64,000 nt of DNA from Gari tellinella (taxonomy: Eukaryota > Mollusca > Bivalvia > Cardiida > Psammobiidae): contig OV277857.1 of NCBI GenBank assembly GCA_922989275.2, positions 50,445,083-50,509,082 of the forward strand, read 5' to 3'. Each line of letters opens with the position of its first letter. Within the stretch, counting starts at the first letter, position 1. Of the stretch, positions 56,846 through 64,000 are shown in pieces. The notes beneath the pieces are model-generated. The model was not told the DNA's origin, ran no database searches, and saw only the letters and a program-made list of their open reading frames with translations. The position numbers and the translations under genes are program-made.

Positions 56846-57088
56846 CCCTTTGAACCCTAGTCCCGCATATAGGCGTCCTTTTCAAACAGTGTACTTGTGA
56901 ATAGTTCACTTGTCCTATGCAAACAGTGAAGACCCAGATCAGAGGGCTCCAAAAGGAGCCCTCTGATCAGGGTCTTCACTGTTTGTCACAATGCCAAACA
57001 TTGACAAAAACAACCCGTAAAAGTCAGAAATGGACTAAACTAAAATGGAAACTGGAATTGTCCATTTGAAGTTTCAGGGAGGAAAGAG
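56846..57088. mobile_element. TTAA MITE family B, second full copy
   Basis: 243 bp between TTAA (56842-56845 and 57089-57092), same length as 36146-36388 and about 95% identical by eye. It directly abuts a family A MITE, sharing the TTAATTAA junction, and interrupts the exon at 57093-57293. Confidence 0.9.
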
Positions 57089-57092
57089 TTAA

Positions 57093-57293
57093 GGAAAGCA
57101 CAGTACACTCTTTCCTCAGAAAATTTTCTTTGTTGTCCTCAACCATGTCCATGTGTAAATGTTTATTCGAGCTTTCAGCGTTGTCAAGCAGAATTCTTCT
57201 GTTTGGCTTCTTTCTTGCTGGTGTACATCTGGTTCCATCAGCAGGGACGGGGTCAGGAAACTCACAGCTAGGGCCATCACTGCCAACAAAGTG
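57093..57293 (-). pseudogene. Exon of THAP-type transposase, MITE-truncated
   Basis: Minus strand, acceptor TTCTGTTTCAG, then 67 open codons starting HFVGSDGPSCEFPDPVPADG and containing TPARKKPNRR and KHLHMDMVEDN. HFVG...PDPVPA is the segment that follows the last Cys/His of the THAP finger in many invertebrate THAP-DDE_4 proteins. The frame runs straight into the TTAA of the family B MITE. The preceding exon holding the finger itself was not found. It is likely a second copy of the transposase seen at 35.4-36.8 kb. Confidence 0.55.
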
Positions 57294-57589
57294 CTGAAAC
57301 AGAAGATTGCACTATTAATTAAAACAGTTTATTTATTTATTTATTCAACCCTTTTAGTTACTCAATAGCCTGTATTAGTTTTTAGTGCTAGATGATTTAT
57401 CATCTAGACCTTTAGCTAACCAAATTTCAGAATTACAATCAGTATGCGGACTCACATTTTTTGAAAAACTACTTTCTGTTCTTAATTCTATATCAACGAG
57501 TGATTCGGCTCATGCGCGAGCTGTGATTTGGCCTCAACCCGAAATAGTCCAGAGTTCTCTCATTTTGATTAGTCTAAAGTGTACCACGT

Positions 57590-58135
57590 GACATACCCAC
57601 GCTAAAATAGACGCGGAGTCGGCCATATTTGATCAGTTGCTGAAGCCTGAAAGACGTGAAAGAAACCAGTACAAGAAGTTAAACAGGTATCAATATTGAT
57701 TCTATTATACATTTGAAGGACAACTGAAATCACCAGTTAATGAACATATTTGCTTTGGGAGAGTTGTAAGCAAAAGTGTAAGAGATCATTTATCAACCTC
57801 CAAAGTCACAGTTTACTCGCTTCGAAATTTTGCCGAGGCGTTTCAGTGTTAAATATAACGATCTGAGTAAGGATTTGTACATATTCGGTACAGGAATTTT
57901 ATAAGAAACAGTTTAAGAGTTATTTTATCGACTTCTGAACTGACATAAGATCGCTAAAAATGTTCAACGTTCTTACGTAAATGTTCTGAAAGTTGCGCTA
58001 ATGGCGGCCTCCCTTTTCCATATCTATATCATTTCCGGCATGTATGCGCAGTCGTGGTGCGCAAAAGAACTTTGCGCGTATTTGAGCTTCGTTGTGAGCG
58101 AGGCTGCGGGAGAATATCGGAGAATAGACAGGTAA
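57590..58135 (+). promoter_or_regulatory. CpG-richer region with possible first exons
   Basis: Relative to its surroundings this stretch is rich in CpG and carries two donor-bounded candidates on the plus strand: one ending TTAAACAG/GTATCA (57688) and one ending ATAGACAG/GTAAAT (58132). From ATG at 58040 the second is open (MYAQSWCAKELCAYLSF...) for 30 codons. On the minus strand ATGGCCGACTCCGCG (57639 down) is followed by GTATGT. It may be a host promoter with alternative first exons, or the end of the inverted transposon copy. No downstream exon was linked. Confidence 0.3.
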
Positions 58136-58139
58136 ATAA

Positions 58140-58985
58140 TTTTCCTAAGATTTCGCGGAAATGTAATCAAATTTCAGCATTTTGCTGAACATTAATAAGT
58201 GCCAGTAATAAAAACAAGCCCAATAAGTTTTGTTTACCACGTTGATGCAGTATCCCGCGGCAACCTGTTTAGAGCACGAAAACTTTAAATTTTAGCTGTT
58301 GCTGCATCAAGAATGACCTTTTTTTAGTAATGATCAGATATTGGAATTACCTCCATTAACTTTGCACCCTAGTTCTGTATATTCTGTATACGTACTTTTG
58401 TTTGATCTATCTGTTTGTGTTATCTTTGATCTCTTAATTTTAAGTAACACCTGACTAACACAGGCCCTGACTAACACTGTCTTTCCCAGACAAAGTGCGT
58501 CCCAATCATAAGTTTTGATTGTTCTGAAGAATAAAGTTGATGTTTTACTTTAGCCTGTTTCAGATTATATATCATGTCCTTTGGTTTAGATTTGTCTTTT
58601 TGCTATACCACTACCAGTCAGGGATTTCGCCAGGATTTCCTGGAGGCATGTTGAAATTGGGCCATAGGGGGAGGGTGCAGGAGGAAACCTCCGTCCTGTG
58701 TTGCGGCAATATTTTTTGCTCTTTTAACACTGAAATGCATGTTCACATGTTTTCATTTTACTCTGCCATACACACTTCTGTCCAATGACTAAATGTGAAC
58801 CCCATCCCCAAAATATAGGTTTCTGGTTGTTTTGAAAGCTTTGTGAGGGTATATTCAGGCTATCCGGCCTTAAATATGTTTAATTGCAATAATAAATGAA
58901 TTTTAATGCCAGAAGACCCCAAATCCTTGTTAAAATATTGTTGAAGGTCTCAAAATAGTCTTTCTCAAGGTTGTCAATGTCGCCC
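58140..58985. other. No recognised gene
   Basis: No ORF with splice context. The ORF at 58537-58788 contains a degenerate GGGGGAGGGTGCAGGAGG stretch common in repeats. Confidence 0.4.
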
Positions 58986-58990
58986 TAAAC

Positions 58991-59067
58991 GCCGGTGTAG
59001 TTTATTGGAAGAAGCCCCTCTAGGCTTTGTCACGGAGGGAGGTCTGGGTTCGAATCCCAGCACCGGC
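58991..59067 (+). tRNA. tRNA-like gene with non-canonical anticodon arm
   Basis: 77 nt. The acceptor stem GCCGGTG/CACCGGC is perfect (7 bp), the T arm CTGGG-TTCGAAT-CCCAG is perfect with a consensus B box, and a 4-bp D stem (GTTT/AAGC) is possible. The middle does not give a 5-bp stem with a 7-base loop; the best alternative is CCCTC/GAGGG closing a 14-base loop. It is either a tRNA pseudogene or an unusual tRNA-like RNA; no anticodon is assigned. Confidence 0.45.
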
Positions 59068-59260
59068 TATATATTGACAGAAGCTTCCTTGAGATTGTTT
59101 TAAATGAAGTTTAACAGCCTTTTGCAACATTTATTTTCAAATAAATACATAAGACGGCCACAGCAAGGCCTCTTTGCCATGTACTGGTGCATCAGAAACC
59201 CCCCTCCCCAGGCCGCTGCACCTTTTTTTTTAAAAAAGGTTTTCATTAGATCCAAGCGAC

Positions 59261-60849
59261 CAGGGTTGGCCGGTAAAAACCGGGGCGGTTTTAATTGTGA
59301 CCACCCGGTTTTAACCGGTTAAAACCGCCCCGGTCAATACTCCCTGAAGTGGTCAATACTGGTCAATACCGGTCAATACTCTTTTTTTGTTTAAATAAAG
59401 CTCTTAAAGCTTTAAAAGGGTTTGATTATAGTGTAATGATGTATTACAGATACACAGGAAGCTATTTCAAGTGTATATTATGATGGGGTATAGGAAGCAC
59501 AAAGTGGATTTTTAAAATCTGAAAAGACCACCCTGGTCGATTGAACTGACCACATTTATTGATTGAACTGACCGCTTGTGGTCGATTGAAATGACCACTT
59601 GCGGTGGATTGAATCAACCACTCTGGTTTATTGAAAAGACCACCCTGGCCAATTGAACTAGGTGTATGGCGATTCCTGAAGTATTTGTTGACTTCTACAA
59701 CTTGCTATATCACCTGGTCAGGAGTAATATCCTGTCCCAGCAGATTCAGTCAGTGTGCAGAGCAACCATAAACTGTCAGGCTGGGTTCTGCTTTATCATA
59801 GATATCTTCTCATTATCTGCCAACGACATTGCAGCCATACTGCTCAGCAGACTCATTGATGGCTTCCTGGAGCAAAACAAAGTGTCAGTGTATAATACCC
59901 CTCCCTGTCAGTGTATAATCACCCTGTATAAAGATATTTGATTGGTCACAATTAGATCTATGCCACTCCCCCTGCAGTGACTTAATTGGGGCAACATAAC
60001 ACATGACAATCTGTTTTGACAGCAATTTACAGGTTTTGCAAACATGCAAATACTTATGATTTCCCCATGATTGTAAATACATGTAGTAGACATCAATGAA
60101 TCTTCAACATTTAATTGTTGCCTGACTATGGGTATTATATGACCTTAATGGTTAATTATTGCTGTAATATTTTATCCGAAAGTGGTCAATTGAAATTTTG
60201 AGTGGTCAATTGAGGTTTTTAATGGTCAGTTGAGTTGTAAGTGAACAGTTGATTGAGTTGAAGTATTTAGTGGTTGATTGATTATGAGTATGGCTAGCCT
60301 TTTGGTTGGCAAACTCCCAAACTGATCCTAGGTGGTCAATACTGGTTGATTTTCAATTGACAAGGCCGGTAACTTCAATCAACCACTTTGTAGTCCTGGT
60401 TTTATCAAATATTTACAAAATGTAATTCAAATATTTCAATCTTTAGATTAAATCATTGATATGATCATTATTCCAAGTATGCTCATCATGATAATGCATG
60501 AATAAGATAGGTAGGGTTCAAAGTACTTGATTTTATAACTAGTCTTATTGAATTGACCATATCAAATGGCCACCTGGCAAAAGACCACTTGTGGTCATTA
60601 AAGTAAAACTTTGATAAACAACATCAAAAAATCATACTGTTATTTAAAAGATCCTTAACAGTACAGTTTGTATGTACTGTATATATTAAACAACAATTTA
60701 CATTGCTAGGGGTATGATACATAGGTTATAACTTGGTTTGAAGTGGTCAGTTGACCAGTAATGACCGTTAATGACCAGTATTGTCCGGTTAAAACCAGTA
60801 TTTGCCCGGGTGGTCAATACTCTTATTGACCGGTCGATTGCCAACCCTG
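59261..60849. mobile_element. 1.59-kb hAT element, perfect 8-bp TSD
   Basis: The ends CAGGGTTGGC and GCCAACCCTG are exact complements, flanked by CAAGCGAC (59253-59260 and 60850-60857). CAGGG-type ends with 8-bp duplications are the hAT signature. Both flanks inside are built from short repeats of GGTCAATACTGGTCAATAC and GGTCGATTGAA/TGACCAC, which form inverted arrays. No hAT transposase ORF. It contains an exon-like ORF at 59666-59941. Confidence 0.85.
59666..59941 (+). CDS. Exon-like ORF within hAT element, possible capture
   Basis: 91 codons from ATG: MAIPEVFVDFYNLLYHLVRS, then QQIQSVCRATINCQAGFCF and SANDIAAILLSRLIDGFLEQ. It is hydrophobic and helical, with balanced codon use and no repeats, unlike the GGTCAAT arrays on both sides. 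A possible acceptor (TTGAACTAG) lies at 59660 and a weak GTGTCA donor near 59882. I do not recognise the protein. It may be a captured host exon or a residual piece of the element's own gene. Confidence 0.4.
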   Translation: MAIPEVFVDFYNLLYHLVRSNILSQQIQSVCRATINCQAGFCFIIDIFSLSANDIAAILLSRLIDGFLEQNKVSVYNTPPCQCIITLYKDI

Positions 60850-61339
60850 CAAGCGACCCATACAGTCTACATGACATGTCGGTTGTGCTGAATGGGCATT
60901 TATGGATGGTAGGATATCATTTTAAACCCCGATCTCACTGTCCCGGTGAGAATAACCGGTGTACCGGGGCGATTTTTATGAAAAAATAAATTGCGATCTC
61001 ACATTCAAGGCATTTCCCCGTTGGACTCCCGGTAAAGAAGTCAGATCTCCCCGATCTATCCCGGTTAGGGCCGGTATTACACGGTGTTCACCGGTCACCC
61101 AGGCGTGCTGGTGTTCGCCGGAAAGGACATAAACCGGGGGGGACGTGAATTAGTATAAATTCTTTTTGTCTCTCGGGGTATATGAGATGAAATACAAACG
61201 AAATGCAATAAAAAAAGAACATAATAATGTTGTAGATTGTTCAAACTTCATTTTAATAAGAGTTTCAAACAGTTTGCCCGGCGTCTGATCTGGTTACATA
61301 CGGTTTGTGGTGGACATAAAGACTTTAGTCTGAAGCCAT

Positions 61340-63437
61340 ATTGTTTTTATACGCCCGTCATCGACGGTCGTATTATGGTATACCCAGCGCCGTCCGTACG
61401 TCCGTCAACTTTTCTTGTTAGCGCTCTCTGAGTCTCTCACCTTCATTTATTTACCGATTTTGATTAAACTTCCTACAAATATTCCATACCACAATAGTTC
61501 GGACGAGTTCGCGTTTCAGACGTTGGCGTCTTTTTTTTTAACAGAGTTATGCCCCTTTATTGTAAAAAATGGGCATTTTTAAAAATTTCAAATTTGATAT
61601 GGTGATACAATGAATGAAGTTACTTAACATACATTACGGGTTTTTGGTTTGACTTTGTATTTTCAGAGTTATGCCCCTTTACACAATTTTTTTAACAATA
61701 TATTGTTTCCTGATAATAATTTTACTTACATTTTGTCTATTGTAACCAAATTTCATATTTATCTTTCTCATCATGCAGGGAAGGCACCTGTGAATTTTGG
61801 TTCCTGTTAAATTATTTTTCTTTGAGTTATGCGCCTTTACATACTTAAAATTTAAAATAAGCCACACTTTGTCCGTTAACTTTTCTTCTTAGCGCTCTCT
61901 CACCTTCATTTATTGACCGATTTTGATTAAACTTCCTACAAATATTCCATACCACAATAGTTAGGATGAGTTCGCGTTTCAGACGTTGGCGATAGGGCTG
62001 CAACGGTTCAGGTACTTCACGGTTTGGTTCGGGTTCGAGTAGACCTTTTCGGTTATTTCGGTTCGGGTATTAGGATAAGAACTTGATAAAATCAACCAGA
62101 AAAAAATTCTCATTTACTGCAGTCTGGCACATATCTACGCAGACAATAGATCTACACACTTTTTCGAAAACGCTATCACTGTCATCTATAATTTTATCAT
62201 ATGTAAGAGAAAGATGTGCATTTCTTTCTACCATTTTAGGACAGACTGTAGCAAATTTAGGCGTGGTTCGTCCCGACCTGTTTTTCATTGAAGTTTCGTA
62301 ACTAAGCTTTCAGCGTATTTTGTTTGTCATTCTGGCTGGTCTTCCTTAAATGCCTCATCAGCCTTCTATTTAAAAGCGCTAGAAGAACCACCTAGCTCCA
62401 ATTATATTATTATTTTACTGAAAAAGTCATTTATATTTCAGTTTAATTATTTACATCGCCATTCGCAATTTGCGGTCGCTAAGTAATAGGCTGGTTACCC
62501 TTTTTTTGATGCTGATTCGACTTTGGTACCTTTGAAGCCGGGATATCAATCGTGCGCATGCGTTAAGTGCTGGGTTTCCCGGAATTATAAATAGCCGATA
62601 TGAAAAGAATGAGACGGACGAGAAGCGAGCTATTTAAATTACTGCAAGAAGAAAAGGTTAGAATTGTGATTTAACCTTACATTTTGGAACGTCTGACTAT
62701 CAAAAATATACACGCAGACTGCACGCTGATTGGTAAATTAGCGGTCTAGTGTAATTTACCATACATCGGCGCACCGAACCGAAAATTTGCGGTGCCGACC
62801 CGAAACTCGAACCGAGACAAACGAACCGAAAATAACCGAAATTCGGTGAACCGTTGCAGTCCTAGTTGGCGACTATTTTAAGCAGAGTAATGCCCCTTTA
62901 TTGTCAAAAATGGGCATTTAAAAAAAACAGAAGTTTTTTATTTTTCAATTGATTTCAAATTTGCTATGGTGATACAATGAATGAAGTGACTTAATATATA
63001 TTACGGGTTTTCGGTTTGACTCTGTATTTTCAGAGTTATGCCCCTTCACATAATTTTTTTAACAATATATTGTTTCCTGATAATAATTTTACTTACATTT
63101 TGTCTATTGTAACCAAATTTTATATTTAGCTTTCTCATCATACAGGGAAGGCACCTGTGAATTTTGGTTCCTGTTAAATTTCAGACGTTGGCGACTATTT
63201 TTAGCAGAGTTATCTTTATTGTCAAAAATGGGCACTTTTTAAAAAACCCAGAACTTTTTTCTTGACTATCGCAATACTATCCGGATAGTACTTGAGCTAT
63301 CGCAATACTACAGCATAGTCTTTTTGAGATCGATAGTCGGGCCTGCACTCCAGGCGACTTTTTCCAGTCGGCCTGAGTCCGGACGACTTTGACACCCGCC
63401 GGCCATGACGGGCGTATTTTGTCGCACTGCGGTGCTC
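61340..63437 (+). mobile_element. HINE-like element (ACGCCCGTCATCG type), nested
   Basis: TTTTTATACGCCCGTCATCG with partner CGACGGTCGTATTATGG, CCGTCCGTACGTCCGTC, and end GCCATGACGGGCGTATTTTG, GTGCTCTTGTTA. ACGCCCGTCAT and ATGACGGGCGT are complementary. Its interior ~300-bp repeat (GTTATGCCCCTTTA, CAATATATTGTTTCCTGATA, CATACAGGGAAGGCACCTGT) is present twice, once on each side of the nested hAT. Confidence 0.65.
61993..62864. mobile_element. 872-bp hAT element, perfect 8-bp TSD
   Basis: The ends TAGGGCTGCAACGGTTCA and TGAACCGTTGCAGTCCTA wait for one mismatch only and are flanked by GTTGGCGA (61985-61992 and 62865-62872). Subterminal regions carry CGGTTCGGGT and ACCCGAAACTCGAACCG inverted arrays. 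No transposase ORF. Confidence 0.85.
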
Positions 63438-63781
63438 TTGTTATATATTAGATTTACCCTATACAATAGAGAGGACGATATTATTTCCTATTTAAACACA
63501 GAAGAAACGCAAACGCTAAAAACAAAAGTTAGAAATCTGCATTTTTTTAAAAACAAATTCAAATTTATCCTTGCAAACACCCCAGTTGTTCACGGTAGAG
63601 ACCCGGATGTGCCTGTAAAGATCCTGCGTTGCTCCGGCATTCCCGGATGAAGCCGGTTATGGTTTCTGTCCCGGTGACCCCGGTTGTATTAAACATTTTA
63701 AAGCATCCGGGGTTGTACTGCCGGTTTGCTAAACCAGGACTCACCGGGGACCCAAACCGGGACAGTGAGATCGTGGCTTAA

Positions 63782-64000
63782 GCAATTGTTGACTGCAAAA
63801 ATATATAATGTATAATCCTATGCCTCTATGATAAGCATAGTTTTCATAAAACCGCAGCTCTAATGTTTGTATATAATCAGTGGCGGCTATCTAGACAGAG
63901 CCAAGGTTGCATTTTAGCCACAGGGTGTGGGTTTACAGTTTTGCAAAGCTGCTATCTACTTGTTCAAATGAAAGAATGGTTTCTTCCATCTATGTCTGGT
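63782..64000. other. No recognised feature
   Basis: Short AT-rich tail of the window without ORF or repeat pairing. Confidence 0.5.

Larger units (their letters stand above)
60926..63777. mobile_element. 2.85-kb TTAA element with nested insertions
   Basis: Flanked by TTAA (60922-60925 and 63778-63781). The ends ACCCCGATCTCACTGTCCCG and CGGGACAGTGAGATCGTGGC are inverted with two mismatches. Subterminal sequence on both sides is rich in CCGGT motifs. No transposase ORF. A mollusc repeat (61340-63437) and within it a hAT element (61993-62864) account for most of the length. Confidence 0.75.

Noticed and set aside
60926..63777. Autonomous piggyBac element
   Set aside because: TTAA and inverted ends are present, but no transposase ORF or DDD motif was found on either strand.

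Overview
This is animal nuclear DNA: AT-rich, intron-bearing and almost wholly built from transposable elements. There is no bacterial-style operon, no rRNA and no complete uninterrupted host gene. The repeat content (T-rich elements starting with a GCTCACCTGAGC-type hairpin followed by GTCCGTCCGTC runs and internal tandem repeats, abundant TTAA-flanked MITEs, tRNA-derived SINEs, a degenerate non-LTR retrotransposon tail) suggests a marine invertebrate, most likely a bivalve mollusc. The species cannot be fixed from sequence alone.

The one substantial multi-exon coding locus is at 28.4-38.5 kb. A plus-strand gene with phase-matched exons encodes a SWIM zinc finger (CxCx7CxH, split by an intron) followed by a YqaJ-family exonuclease domain. 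Its last intron contains, antisense, an IS5/PIF-like DDE_Tnp_4 transposase. This YqaJ + DDE pairing matches the gene content known for ISL2EU-type DNA transposons. Both genes are dead here. Each carries a ~245 bp MITE inserted precisely at TTAA, and removing one TTAA copy plus the MITE restores the reading frame at both insertions. The transposase has two further frameshifts. A second, more fragmentary relative lies inverted at 54.6-57.3 kb.

Layout. 0-9 kb: hAT-like MITEs with 8-bp target duplications, a SINE split by a fold-back element, a mariner transposase remnant split by a TTAA MITE. 9.9-13.3 kb: LINE 3' fragment, then a 2.7 kb element with about 16 tandem ~165 bp units. 14.5-20 kb: a hAT insertion and a duplicated exon-like segment present four times. 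20-28 kb and 39.7-48.2 kb: Helentron/HINE-like elements with complementary termini and a 3' hairpin. 28-39 kb: the YqaJ/DDE locus. 48-57 kb: dense MITEs, a 51-bp tandem array, inverted relatives of the transposon. 57-64 kb: a possible CpG-rich first exon, a 1.59 kb hAT element with perfect 8-bp target duplications enclosing an exon-like ORF, and a 2.85 kb TTAA-flanked element with nested insertions.

The window mainly records nested transposition: TTAA-specific MITEs repeatedly sit inside coding exons of other transposons, and hAT elements sit in unrelated repeats. Two short hammerhead-ribozyme-like motifs (24.1 and 35.1 kb) suggest Penelope-like or retrozyme-like remnants. All coordinates were read by eye and repeat boundaries without a stated target duplication are approximate.
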